Source: an uncultured Psychroserpens sp.
GTDB taxonomy: Bacteria > Bacteroidota > Bacteroidia > Flavobacteriales > Flavobacteriaceae
NCBI RefSeq assembly: GCF_947503375.1
Contig: NZ_CANNDQ010000007.1
Coordinates: 162,972 to 226,971 of the forward strand
Length of the DNA: 64,000 bases
Reading direction: 5' to 3'
The notes beneath the pieces were generated by a model. That model was not told where the DNA came from. It worked only from the letters and a program-made list of their open reading frames with translations, and did no database searches. Below, in pieces: positions 17,805-25,823 of the stretch. The position numbers and the translations under genes are program-made. The first letter of the stretch is position 1; each line of letters opens with the position of its first letter.

Positions 17805-18182
17805 ATGAGTAAACCACTTACAAAACAAGAACTACATAATTTAGCGATGAATCACGTTGGAAAAGATTTAGAACAACGAGGTTTTGAATTTGTAGCTATT
17901 AATAGTACATTAAAAAAGCATCCTCAATTTGTATGTATTGATAAGAATAGCCAATACTTTTTTGTGATTGTACGTGCTGTTATACTTCCAGAAAATCCGA
18001 ATAATTATGATGTGGTTTGGATGGAAACATTCAAAAAGCATGCTTTCGATAAAAATGCTAAAGTATTATACGCTGGAGTAGGGTTGGGCAATCCTAAAGG
18101 CGAAGAATTACCTGTATATTTGAACGAAGACTATCTTATTGAGTATAATGGAATACAGGTGATTGAATCCAACCTAAATTAA
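17805..18182 (+). CDS. Conserved small protein beside apbE, function unknown
   Basis: A 125-aa soluble protein (MSKPLTKQELHNLAMNHVG start) with alternating strands such as QYFFVIVRAVILPENPNNYD (about 48-67) and AKVLYAGVGLGNPKGEELPV. No signal peptide or membrane segment. Homologues in Flavobacteria are, as I recall, sometimes labelled Na+-NQR subunit F because of where they lie, but there is no ferredoxin, FAD or NADH motif here. It abuts apbE exactly (stop TAA then ATG), so the two are co-translated and a part in flavin or Nqr maturation is a fair but unproven guess. A restriction-endonuclease-like fold is conceivable from the strand pattern only. Confidence 0.7.
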   Translation: MSKPLTKQELHNLAMNHVGKDLEQRGFEFVAINSTLKKHPQFVCIDKNSQYFFVIVRAVILPENPNNYDVVWMETFKKHAFDKNAKVLYAGVGLGNPKGEELPVYLNEDYLIEYNGIQVIESNLN

Positions 18183-19175
18183 ATGAAAAAACTTATTCTG
18201 CTTCTAGTGATTGCATCGTTTTCTTGTAAAAAAGAAGTAAAACAATCTATCGTTCAACCTGAAAACATCAAACTTTCTGGGCCAGTTTTTGGAACATCTT
18301 ATAATGTAATTTATGATTCCAAAATCAATTATGAAAAACAATTTGATAGCTTGTTTGCCAAAATTAACCAGTCGTTATCAACCTATATTCCAGATTCAGA
18401 TATTTCAAGATTAAACAGAAATGAGGATGTAACCATTGATAATCACTTCTTGAAAGTTTTCCAGACCTCTAAGATGATCTATGAACTAACTGATGGTGCT
18501 TTTGATCCTACCATTGGAGATGTAGTAAATGCATGGAGTTTTGGAGCTGATAAAACTAAGTTTTTGACAGATAGTATTACAATAGATAGTTTGATGCGTT
18601 TTGTGGGCTTTGATAAAGTAATGATCGCCAACAATAAAGTAAAAAAACAAACGAGTACTTATCTTGAATTTAATGCCATTGCTAAAGGGTATGGTGTTGA
18701 TGTTATTGGAGTGTTTCTTGAAAGTAAAAATATTAGGAATTATTTAGTTGAAATAGGAGGCGAAATACGCGCAAAAGGTATTAATATTGAAAAAGGGACA
18801 CCTTGGCGTGTAGGCTTAGATGAACCTCGATTTGATGGAGGACAGTCTGTTTTAAAGGCCATCACATTAAAAGATGTAGCTATGGCTACATCTGGCACCT
18901 ATAGAAAATTCAAAGTAGATCAAAATGGCAATCGCTTTGCACATATTATTAATACAAAAACAGGTTACCCAACAAAAACCAATATTTTGAGTGTATCTGT
19001 AATTGCCGATGAATGTATGACTGCAGATGCTTATGCAACAGCATTTCAAGCTATGGGAACGGATAAAGTAAAAACATTTTTAGAGCAGCATCCCAAACTT
19101 AAAGTCTTTCTTATTTTTGAGAATGACCAGCAAGAATTAGAAACTTTAAGTCTAAATAATTTTCCAGAAGATTAA
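18183..19175 (+). CDS. apbE: FAD:protein FMN transferase ApbE (lipoprotein)
   Basis: Mg-dependent enzyme that transfers FMN from FAD to a threonine of target proteins, here most likely NqrB and NqrC encoded 4-7 kb upstream. The 330-aa protein starts with a lipoprotein signal (lipobox ASFSC, Cys15), placing it on the periplasmic face where the acceptor threonines are. Family motifs: GPVFGTSYNV near 33-42, DGAFDPTIGDVVNAWSFG, YLVEIGGEIRAKG, MATSGTYRKF, FAHIINTKTGYPT and MTADAYATAFQAMG. Its stop overlaps that of the converging methyltransferase (TTAA). Confidence 0.95.
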   Translation: MKKLILLLVIASFSCKKEVKQSIVQPENIKLSGPVFGTSYNVIYDSKINYEKQFDSLFAKINQSLSTYIPDSDISRLNRNEDVTIDNHFLKVFQTSKMIYELTDGAFDPTIGDVVNAWSFGADKTKFLTDSITIDSLMRFVGFDKVMIANNKVKKQTSTYLEFNAIAKGYGVDVIGVFLESKNIRNYLVEIGGEIRAKGINIEKGTPWRVGLDEPRFDGGQSVLKAITLKDVAMATSGTYRKFKVDQNGNRFAHIINTKTGYPTKTNILSVSVIADECMTADAYATAFQAMGTDKVKTFLEQHPKLKVFLIFENDQQELETLSLNNFPED

Positions 19176-19939
19176 GTCTTATAAACAACAGGAATAATTT
19201 CTCCTTTCGCCAAGCAATAGGTCTCAATAGCTTCTTCTGAAAGTGAAGTAGTGTAATCCACTTCATCTACTTTAAAACCAATAGTACGTAGTTTGTTAAA
19301 GTAGTCTAAACCATAAACTCTAACGTGATCATATTGACCAAAGATCTTCGCTCGAGCTTTCTTATCAGTTATGGTGTCATCTTCAAAGGTAATGTCTCTA
19401 GATAAATCCTGTGGGATTTGAAATATACCATAACCACCTGGTTTTAAAATACGATAAAGTTCTTTCATTGCTTTAGTGTCGTCTGGTATATGTTCTAAAA
19501 CATGATTACATAAAATTACATCATAGCTGTTGTCTTCAAAAGGAAGGTTACAGATATCTGCTTTGACATCAGCTATAGGCGATTCTAGATCTGTTGTAGT
19601 GTATTGTAAATTAGACAGCTTTTTAAAGCGTTTTAAGAAACACTGTTCAGGAGCAAAATGTAGCACCTTTTTTTTTGCTAAAAAGAAATCGGTCTCATTT
19701 TTTAGATATAACCAAAGTAGTCTATGACGCTCTAATGAAAGTGTAGATGGTGAGAGTACATTGTTACGTTGATGACCATACCCATAAGGTAAAAAAGTCT
19801 TAAAGCGCTTACCATCAATTGGATCTACATATTTATTCCCTTTTAGAAAAAAAGCAAGTAAAGGGCTAGCAATGTAACTCAGCCTAATAAGAACAGGTCT
19901 CGGTATAATGTTTAAAATAAATTTGAAGAGTGTCTTCAC
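19172..19939 (-). CDS. Class I SAM-dependent methyltransferase
   Basis: A 255-aa protein of the Methyltransf_11 type. After a hydrophobic basic N-terminus (KFILNIIPRPVLIRLSYI) come a weak SAM motif VLHFAPEQCFLKRF (about 90-103), DVKADICNLPFEDNSYDVIL (about 123-142), CNHVLEHIPDD and ELYRILKPGGYGIFQIP. The usual GxGxG loop is replaced by FAPE, a feature of one subgroup whose substrates are not known to me. The start codon is GTG and overlaps the upstream cupin stop as TAGTG, so it is translated from the same mRNA as cupin and map. Confidence 0.85.
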   Translation of the reverse strand: MKTLFKFILNIIPRPVLIRLSYIASPLLAFFLKGNKYVDPIDGKRFKTFLPYGYGHQRNNVLSPSTLSLERHRLLWLYLKNETDFFLAKKKVLHFAPEQCFLKRFKKLSNLQYTTTDLESPIADVKADICNLPFEDNSYDVILCNHVLEHIPDDTKAMKELYRILKPGGYGIFQIPQDLSRDITFEDDTITDKKARAKIFGQYDHVRVYGLDYFNKLRTIGFKVDEVDYTTSLSEEAIETYCLAKGEIIPVVYKT

Positions 19940-20256
19940 TATTTATAATCTTCTCTAACAGGTGAAAATATATCTGTTATTTTACAAGCCGTTATTGCTT
20001 TACCAGAATGTTGAATATTAGAAGGTATGATCGCAAGTAAGCCAGGTGTATAAATATTTGTAATGCCATCAATAGTCATTTCAAATTGACCTTCAGTAAC
20101 GATAAATATTTGCTCGTGAAGGTGTGAGTGCAAAGGTAATTCTGCTCCAGCTTCTATTTCCCAAAAAGCAGTAGTTGTATATTCACTATGAACAAAGCGG
20201 GCTTTAAAACCAGTTATGATTTCTTTCTGGTGAATATTTAAAATGTCTACATCCAT
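19939..20256 (-). CDS. Small single-domain cupin protein
   Basis: A 105-aa beta-barrel protein of the Cupin_2 family. The two conserved motifs are recognisable: LPLHSHLHEQIFIVTEGQFE (about 41-60; HSH plus later E/H metal ligands) and PGLLAIIPSNIQHSGKA (about 71-87; C-terminal His). Probably a metal-binding sensor or small enzyme; the substrate is not visible. It overlaps map by one base (TAATG) and the downstream methyltransferase by one base, so it is the middle of a tightly coupled operon. Confidence 0.88.
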   Translation of the reverse strand: MDVDILNIHQKEIITGFKARFVHSEYTTTAFWEIEAGAELPLHSHLHEQIFIVTEGQFEMTIDGITNIYTPGLLAIIPSNIQHSGKAITACKITDIFSPVREDYK

Positions 20257-21074
20257 TACAGTACTAAAGCTTCCCTTCTAAACTCATCTTCTTCAGTTGA
20301 GGTAATACCCAAAGCTTCATGAACATAACCAAATGTTGATAGAATTTCAGGCTTTCCGTCAATAATAGCGATGTCGTGTTCAAAGTGAACACTTGGTTTT
20401 CCATCTTGTGTTACAATGGTCCAACCATCTTTAAGTTGCTTAACTCGATGTGTGCCACCATTGATCATAGGTTCAATGGCCACAACCATCCCCTCAATAA
20501 ATTTCTTTCCCCGACCTCTACGACCATAATTTGGCATTTCTGGATCTTCATGCATTTTACGCCCTAAACCATGACCAACGAGTTCTCTTACCACACCATA
20601 GCCATGAGCTTCACAGTGTTTTTGAATAGCATAACCTACATCTCCAACTCGATTCCCTATTTTAAGTTCACGAATCCCTACATACAACGATTCTTTGGTT
20701 ACTTTAATTAGTTTTTTTGTTTCAGGAGCAACATCTCCAATTTCAAAGGTATATGCATGATCACCATAAAAACCATTCATCAATGCACCACAGTCTACAG
20801 AAACAATATCGCCATCTTCAAGAGGTCTATTTGTTGGCAATCCATGAACTACAGCCTCATTTACACTACATAATAAAGTAGACGGACAATCGTACAAGCC
20901 TAAAAAGCCTGGTAATGCACCTTGTGCTCTAATAAAATCTTCTGCAAGCTTATCTAATTGCATTGTGGTAACTCCAACCTTTATTTCTTTGGCTAGCATT
21001 CCTAAAGTTTTTGAAACAACTAATGCGCTTTGACGCATGAGTTCAATCTCTTCTCGTGTTTTTACTATAATCAT
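20256..21074 (-). CDS. map: Methionine aminopeptidase, type I
   Basis: Removes the N-terminal methionine from nascent proteins. The pita-bread fold ligands are all present: D94 and D105 (VDCGALMNGFYGDHAYTF), H168 (GHGLG), E201 (AIEPM) and E232 (VHFEHD), plus the conserved H78 in VVHGLP. Length 272 aa, with no N-terminal zinc finger extension, agrees with a bacterial type I enzyme. It follows the small hydrolase by one base and is coupled to the cupin downstream. Confidence 0.96.
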   Translation of the reverse strand: MIIVKTREEIELMRQSALVVSKTLGMLAKEIKVGVTTMQLDKLAEDFIRAQGALPGFLGLYDCPSTLLCSVNEAVVHGLPTNRPLEDGDIVSVDCGALMNGFYGDHAYTFEIGDVAPETKKLIKVTKESLYVGIRELKIGNRVGDVGYAIQKHCEAHGYGVVRELVGHGLGRKMHEDPEMPNYGRRGRGKKFIEGMVVAIEPMINGGTHRVKQLKDGWTIVTQDGKPSVHFEHDIAIIDGKPEILSTFGYVHEALGITSTEEDEFRREALVL

Positions 21075-21075
21075 A

Positions 21076-21489
21076 TTATCGTTTCAAAAAAGAAAACAAG
21101 CCTTTTTTAGGTTTATTGTTTTTAATATTGAGTTCTTCATTTGCAATAAGTTGATAGACTTCTCCCCAACCCAAAATACCACCAATATTTCTATCGTCTA
21201 TATAAATATCTGCATAGATCTTACGGCTTACCTTATTATCGTATTTTTCTTCAGGAAAACTTTGGTTTACAGCATAAAATTCTATACCATTGTCTCTACA
21301 AAATTGAACAGATTCATCCAATTTATCGCCACTTCTGTAGGTCCATAAAATGAGTCTATGACCGTCTTGTTGTAAGCGTTTCATAGTTTCAAAAGCGAAA
21401 ATTCGAGGTTTTCCTATTTTTGGATAAGCATCTTCAACTATAGTGCCATCAAAGTCTATAGCTATTACTAGTTTATCTAAAAAGTTCAT
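21076..21489 (-). CDS. Small HAD-like hydrolase (BT0820 type)
   Basis: A 137-aa protein with the HAD signature IAIDFDGTIVED at about 9-20 (nucleophile Asp13, acid Asp15), a short cap-less core, ILWTYRSGDKLDESV at about 47-61 carrying the motif II Thr, and IYADIYIDDRNIGG near 92-105 for motif IV. The small size and this order are those of the BT0820-like subgroup of uncharacterised Bacteroidetes phosphatases. Substrate unknown. It is the first gene of the map operon, one base ahead of map. Confidence 0.85.
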   Translation of the reverse strand: MNFLDKLVIAIDFDGTIVEDAYPKIGKPRIFAFETMKRLQQDGHRLILWTYRSGDKLDESVQFCRDNGIEFYAVNQSFPEEKYDNKVSRKIYADIYIDDRNIGGILGWGEVYQLIANEELNIKNNKPKKGLFSFLKR

Positions 21490-21539
21490 TCGTTAGTTCT
21501 TAATAATGCTGTAAAAGTACGATAAATATCTTTTTTAAT

Positions 21540-23063
21540 TTAGAAGCTAACTAAAGATTGTTGCGTCATGGCCTCAGGTTTTTCGACACCCATCAGTTTT
21601 AAAATAGTTGGTGCAATATCTCCCAGAATACCATCTTTTACAACAGTTTTATCATTATTTATTAATATAATAGGTACTGGGTTTGTTGTATGAGCAGTGT
21701 TTGGTGAACCATCTGGATTGATCATGGTCTCACAGTTTCCATGATCTGCAATTAAAATTGTGGTATAGTCTTTTTCAAGGGCAGTAGTAACTACGTCTTT
21801 AACACAAATATCAACAGCTTCACATGCTTTTATAGCAGCATCCATAACACCAGTATGCCCAACCATATCTCCATTAGCAAAATTTAGGCAAACAAAATCT
21901 ACAGTACTTTTTTCTAATTCTGGTATTAATGCATCTCTAAGTTCGTATGCACTCATTTCTGGTTTAAGATCGTAGGTCGCTACTTTAGGGGAATTTCTTA
22001 AAATTCGAGTTTCACCTTTGAAAGGTGTTTCTTGTCCTCCAGAAAAGAAAAACGTTACATGAGGATATTTTTCAGTCTCTGCGATTCTTATCTGCGTTTT
22101 ATTGTGCTTTTCTAAGACTTCTCCTAACGTATTGGTTAGGTTATCTTTATTAAAAACAATTTTAATGTCTTTATAGGATTCGTCATAGTTGGTCATGGTT
22201 ACATAATGTAAATCCAGCTTATGCATATTTTGTTCATGAAAATCATTTTGTGATAATGCTTCGGTTAATTCTCGACCACGATCTGTCCTAAAATTGAAAA
22301 ATATAACCACATCACCATCTTTAATTTTTGCTACAATTTGATTGTTTTCATCAGTCATTACAATTGGCTCTATAAACTCATCAGTTATATTTTTATCATA
22401 GTTATCTTGGATAGCTTCTGTTGCATTTTGTGAATACTCACCGATGCCATTAACTATAGCATCATATGCTAGTTTTATACGTTCCCATCGCTTGTCTCTA
22501 TCCATTGCATAATAGCGTCCAGTGATTGATGCTAGTTTTGTATTTGTATTTTTAATTTTGCTTTCTAAGGAGGTAACAAAACCAAAGCCAGATTTTGGGT
22601 CTACGTCGCGACCATCTGTGAATGCGTGAATGTATGAGCGTTTAACTCCATAATTTTCAGCAGCATCAATCAAGCCAAATAAATGATTAATATGTGAATG
22701 AACACCTCCGTCACTTAACAATCCTAAAAAATGAATAGGCTTATCATTTTTTTTGGCATATTCGAAAGCTTCTATCAGTACTTGTTCATCTTTAAGAGTG
22801 TTATTTTTTACTGCCAAATTTATTTTAACTAAATCTTGATAAACTATCCGACCTGCTCCTAAATTCATATGTCCAACCTCGCTATTACCCATTTGTCCTT
22901 CAGGTAAGCCTACATGTAAACCGTCTGTCCTTAGTGAGGCATGTGAATATTTCTTGTATAAAGAATCTATAAATGGCGTATAAGCATTATCGATAGCAGA
23001 AACTTTCGGGTCTGGAGATTTTCCCCAACCATCAAGAATCATTAAAATAACTTTGTTATTCAT
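21540..23063 (-). CDS. gpmI: 2,3-bisphosphoglycerate-independent phosphoglycerate mutase
   Basis: Glycolytic interconversion of 3- and 2-phosphoglycerate; binuclear Mn enzyme of the alkaline phosphatase superfamily. I take the ATG at 23063 (507 aa), because the family begins with the metal motif VILMILDGWG; 21 further codons in frame upstream carry the promoter box instead. Active-site serine S61 lies in GQMGNSEVGH. Other signatures: DGRDVDPKSG, GRYYAMDRDKRWERI, FNFRTDRGRELT, NFANGDMVGHTGV and LIADHGNCETM. Confidence 0.96.
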   Translation of the reverse strand: MNNKVILMILDGWGKSPDPKVSAIDNAYTPFIDSLYKKYSHASLRTDGLHVGLPEGQMGNSEVGHMNLGAGRIVYQDLVKINLAVKNNTLKDEQVLIEAFEYAKKNDKPIHFLGLLSDGGVHSHINHLFGLIDAAENYGVKRSYIHAFTDGRDVDPKSGFGFVTSLESKIKNTNTKLASITGRYYAMDRDKRWERIKLAYDAIVNGIGEYSQNATEAIQDNYDKNITDEFIEPIVMTDENNQIVAKIKDGDVVIFFNFRTDRGRELTEALSQNDFHEQNMHKLDLHYVTMTNYDESYKDIKIVFNKDNLTNTLGEVLEKHNKTQIRIAETEKYPHVTFFFSGGQETPFKGETRILRNSPKVATYDLKPEMSAYELRDALIPELEKSTVDFVCLNFANGDMVGHTGVMDAAIKACEAVDICVKDVVTTALEKDYTTILIADHGNCETMINPDGSPNTAHTTNPVPIILINNDKTVVKDGILGDIAPTILKLMGVEKPEAMTQQSLVSF

Positions 23064-23081
23064 TGTGGTTTTAATTTGTTT

Positions 23082-23089
23082 CAAAGATA
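23082..23089 (-). promoter_or_regulatory. Likely promoter -7 box of gpmI
   Basis: Minus-strand TATCTTTG (exact TAnnTTTG) ends 18 nt before the ATG at 23063, supporting that start over the longer frame. Confidence 0.55.
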
Positions 23090-23204
23090 AAGTATAAAAT
23101 GTGTTATGATTAAAATAAGATTGCAAATATTTTCTTTTAAAGATGTATTAAACAATGATTTAACTAGTGTTAAACAGGTATGTTAATTTATGAGACACTT
23201 AACA

Positions 23205-23220
23205 TATTTGTTTACAAATA
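23205..23220. promoter_or_regulatory. Perfect dyad upstream of the ankyrin gene
   Basis: TATTTGT-TT-ACAAATA, a 7-bp perfect inverted repeat with a 2-nt spacer, in the 260-nt AT-rich gap between divergent gpmI and the ankyrin gene. Possible operator; the region holds nothing else I can identify apart from A/T tracts and repeats of TTATTTGT-like words. Confidence 0.3.
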
Positions 23221-23323
23221 GTTAAAAAAATGTTATTTGTGATTTTTATTTGTAACACTAATAAAAAAAAATCGTCTATTTAATATAATCAAAAAACAAT
23301 CAATTAATTTAAAATCTTTCATC

Positions 23324-23710
23324 ATGAAAAAATCAGTAGTTATTATTGCGATCGCAATGGCGTTTTCTGTTAGTACTTTAAACGCAAAAAATGTTGTAGA
23401 ATCTTCAACAACTTATGAAACAGTTACTAAAAAGGCTAAAGTGAGTGCTTTTTGTATGTCTATTGTTAAAGGTGATCTAGAAACCGTTAAAAAATTAATA
23501 GACTTAGGTACTGATGTTAATGAGAAATCTAATGGTCTAACTCCTGCCATGTATGCAGCACGTTATAATCGTTTGGATATCTTAAAACTTTTGGTTGAAA
23601 AGGGTGCGGACATTGACGCAAGAGGAAAAAAAGGAATGACAGCAAAAAAATATGCTAAGGCATCTAATGCTAAAGAAGTTCTAGATTATATTAAAAGTCT
23701 GGACTCATAA
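23324..23710 (+). CDS. Exported ankyrin-repeat protein
   Basis: A 128-aa protein with a clear signal peptide (about 1-22, ending LNAKN) and about three ankyrin repeats in the mature part: FCMSIVKGDLETVKKLIDLG (about 44-63), GLTPAMYAARYNRLDILKLL (about 70-89) and GMTAKKYAKASNAKEVLDYI (about 105-124). It should be a small periplasmic protein-binding module; the partner is unknown. No -7 box of good quality is seen in the long upstream gap, only the dyad at 23205. A terminator follows that overlaps the end of the converging M48 gene. Confidence 0.88.
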   Translation: MKKSVVIIAIAMAFSVSTLNAKNVVESSTTYETVTKKAKVSAFCMSIVKGDLETVKKLIDLGTDVNEKSNGLTPAMYAARYNRLDILKLLVEKGADIDARGKKGMTAKKYAKASNAKEVLDYIKSLDS

Positions 23711-23770
23711 GAAGAAAGTATTTAGTCACTAATAATGGCAATATTTGAGTTAAGTTAGTTAATAAGAGAA

Positions 23771-23800
23771 AACGCTTTAATTTTAGTTAAAGCGTTTTTT
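23771..23800 (+). terminator. Terminator of the ankyrin gene
   Basis: AACGCTTTAA ... TTAAAGCGTT hairpin followed by a T run. Its right arm overlaps the stop codon of the M48 peptidase gene on the other strand. Confidence 0.8.
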
Positions 23801-24557
23801 TATACTTTTCAATAGAAGCCTTAATCTTTTCAATCCTATTTTCTGGATCTGGATGTGTACTTTGAAACTCAGGAACTCGATTAGGTCCTGCAGCCGCTTT
23901 CAAGATTTCCATAACGCCTATCATTTCATTAGGGTCGTAACCTGCTCGTATCATAAATTTAACACCTAAATCATCACTTTCTAATTCATCATCTCTCCCA
24001 TTGGTTAGTAATGTATTTTGACCAATTCCACTTACCAAACCTCCAATATCACCTCCAACCGAACCAGCAGTTACTAAGCCTTGCCAATATTCGCTTTCGG
24101 CGATACGTTCAGCACTATGACGCCCCAAAACGTGACCAATTTCATGACCTAATACGCCAGCCAGTTGGTCATCGTTTTCTAGCTTAGAAAACAAAGCAAA
24201 TGTGATAAATATTTGACCTCCAGGCAATGCAAAAGCATTAATGGTTTTTGAATCTGCTAATAAGTGAAATTCATAATCGTATGGTGTTTGTTTTGCAATA
24301 CTATTATTTACCAATTTACGTCCTACATCATCAACCAATGCCTGGTATTGATTATTAGGATGTAATCCACCGTGTTGTTGTGCCATTCCAGGAGCACTAG
24401 CAAGACCTATTTGAATCTCTTCATCAGAAGACATAGAAATTGTTTGCATTCTACCTGTATAAGGATTTTCTTCTCGTTGGCTACACCTCTTGATCACAAA
24501 GAATAATGCTATAGCAACACCAATTAATAATCTGACTTTGAAATTTTTTCCTCTCAT
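23787..24557 (-). CDS. Membrane-anchored M48 family metalloprotease
   Basis: A 256-aa zinc peptidase, probably periplasmic and tethered by the N-terminal helix (about 9-23). The zinc motif HEIGH is at 138-142 in LGHEIGHVLGRHSAER, with the third ligand expected in DELESDDLG at about 190-198. The compact size and the segment FALPGGQIFITFALFSKLEN just before the motif match the BepA/LoiP-like quality-control proteases that degrade misassembled outer-membrane proteins. Stand-alone gene; the next minus-strand gene upstream starts a separate unit 25 nt away. Confidence 0.92.
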   Translation of the reverse strand: MRGKNFKVRLLIGVAIALFFVIKRCSQREENPYTGRMQTISMSSDEEIQIGLASAPGMAQQHGGLHPNNQYQALVDDVGRKLVNNSIAKQTPYDYEFHLLADSKTINAFALPGGQIFITFALFSKLENDDQLAGVLGHEIGHVLGRHSAERIAESEYWQGLVTAGSVGGDIGGLVSGIGQNTLLTNGRDDELESDDLGVKFMIRAGYDPNEMIGVMEILKAAAGPNRVPEFQSTHPDPENRIEKIKASIEKYKKTL

Positions 24558-24582
24558 GATTGTGATAATTAGAATTATAAAT

Positions 24583-25317
24583 TTACAAAAGTTCTGGATT
24601 TATATCCAAAATATTGTGATTTAAGTAATTGGTAATAAAATCAGTTGAAAAAAAACGATTACCAAGTAGGTTTTCATTTGAGATGATATCTTTTATATTC
24701 AAACATTTATATTTTGTAAGATAAGCCTTTGATAAGGGTTTATAGCTATAATGCCAAGGCTCATATTTGAAGCCTTTACGGTTAGCCGAGTTCGTATATA
24801 CCAAATGAAATCCATACGAATTAGCATGTTCATCCATCCATAATTTAAGTTTACTATAGCATCCGTTGCTTTCAAAATGATTGGGTTGTAAAATAGATGC
24901 TGGTTGTTTAACATTAATATCAATAACATCTATATCTGTAGCCCAATGATGTCTCGATGTACCTGGAATAGTGGAGTATTCAATTATTTTTTCAATACTC
25001 TGCATGGGTGTTAATCCTCTATTGATGTAATTATTGTATTTACGTTCCCAAATACGGTTTTGGTGATCATAGCCTCTATAACTAGACACAATATGTATAT
25101 TAATGCCGTTTTTAAGTGCTTCAGATTTTAATTCTAAAAAGGCATAGTATGCTTCTTTTCTCAATTTATAAGTATCGCCATATAGTTTTGGATTACCTTT
25201 TCCAATTAGTTCCTCGTAAGTTACACGTGTATTGATCTCTTGAAAAGCTAACTGAGGTAAGGTAGATAAGGCAATCCCAGTAGCAACTGTTTTTTTTATG
25301 AAATGTCGTCGTTTCAA
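24583..25317 (-). CDS. M15 family D,D-carboxypeptidase-like protein with Tat-like signal
   Basis: A 244-aa zinc peptidase of the VanY/D-alanyl-D-alanine carboxypeptidase group, acting on peptidoglycan stem peptides. Catalytic motifs are YRGYDHQNRIW at 80-90, SRHHWATDIDVID at 121-133 (His and Asp zinc ligands) and EPWHY at 186-190 (Glu base and His ligand). The start, a TTG at 25317, gives an N-terminus with a twin-arginine pattern (KRRHFIKKTVATGIAL), suggesting export in folded form by Tat; a TatA-type protein is encoded at 28329. The usual G after HHW in this family is an A here. Confidence 0.88.
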   Translation of the reverse strand: MKRRHFIKKTVATGIALSTLPQLAFQEINTRVTYEELIGKGNPKLYGDTYKLRKEAYYAFLELKSEALKNGINIHIVSSYRGYDHQNRIWERKYNNYINRGLTPMQSIEKIIEYSTIPGTSRHHWATDIDVIDINVKQPASILQPNHFESNGCYSKLKLWMDEHANSYGFHLVYTNSANRKGFKYEPWHYSYKPLSKAYLTKYKCLNIKDIISNENLLGNRFFSTDFITNYLNHNILDINPELL

Positions 25318-25397
25318 GGCAGATAATTGTATTTGTGTTGATAATTTACTAATTCATTTTCAGTGAAAATAATTATATTCACATTAAATTTTCACGC

Positions 25398-25823
25398 ATG
25401 TCATTTCATTTCAAAATTATTGAGTCTTTCAAAATAAATGATATTATACCTTTGGTACAACAATTAACCAGCCATAAATTTTCTGATGCTATTTTAGAAT
25501 CGCGTTTTGCAGAAATGATAACTCAAAACTATGAGTGTGCTGTAATTTACGCTGAAGATCAACCCATAGGTGTTTCTGGTCTTTGGTATTGTACACGACA
25601 TTATGCAGGTAAAAGTGTAGAGCTAGATCATGTGTTTATAATAGAAGAATATAGAAATAAAAGTCTTGGCAAACAATTTTTACAATGGATATATGACTAT
25701 GTTTCTGAAAAAGGATGTACTACTATTGAACTTAATACTTATGTTCAAAATCATCCGTCTCATAAGTTCTATTACAATGAGGGTTTCGAAATTTTAGGAT
25801 ATCACTTTTTAAAAACATTATGA
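25398..25823 (+). CDS. GNAT family N-acetyltransferase
   Basis: A 141-aa cytoplasmic acetyltransferase. The acetyl-CoA site is visible as VELDHVFIIEEYRNKSLGKQ (about 74-93; the pyrophosphate loop RNKSLGK replaces the typical Q/RxxGxG/A), followed by the family's last strand and helix ELNTYVQNHPSHKFYYNEGF. The acceptor is unknown. It ends at TGATCA shared with the converging pepE stop, so no terminator lies between them. Confidence 0.85.
   Translation: MSFHFKIIESFKINDIIPLVQQLTSHKFSDAILESRFAEMITQNYECAVIYAEDQPIGVSGLWYCTRHYAGKSVELDHVFIIEEYRNKSLGKQFLQWIYDYVSEKGCTTIELNTYVQNHPSHKFYYNEGFEILGYHFLKTL

Noticed and set aside
23064..23126. N-terminal extension of gpmI
   Set aside because: These 21 codons overlap the TATCTTTG promoter box; the family starts at the metal motif near the ATG at 23063.
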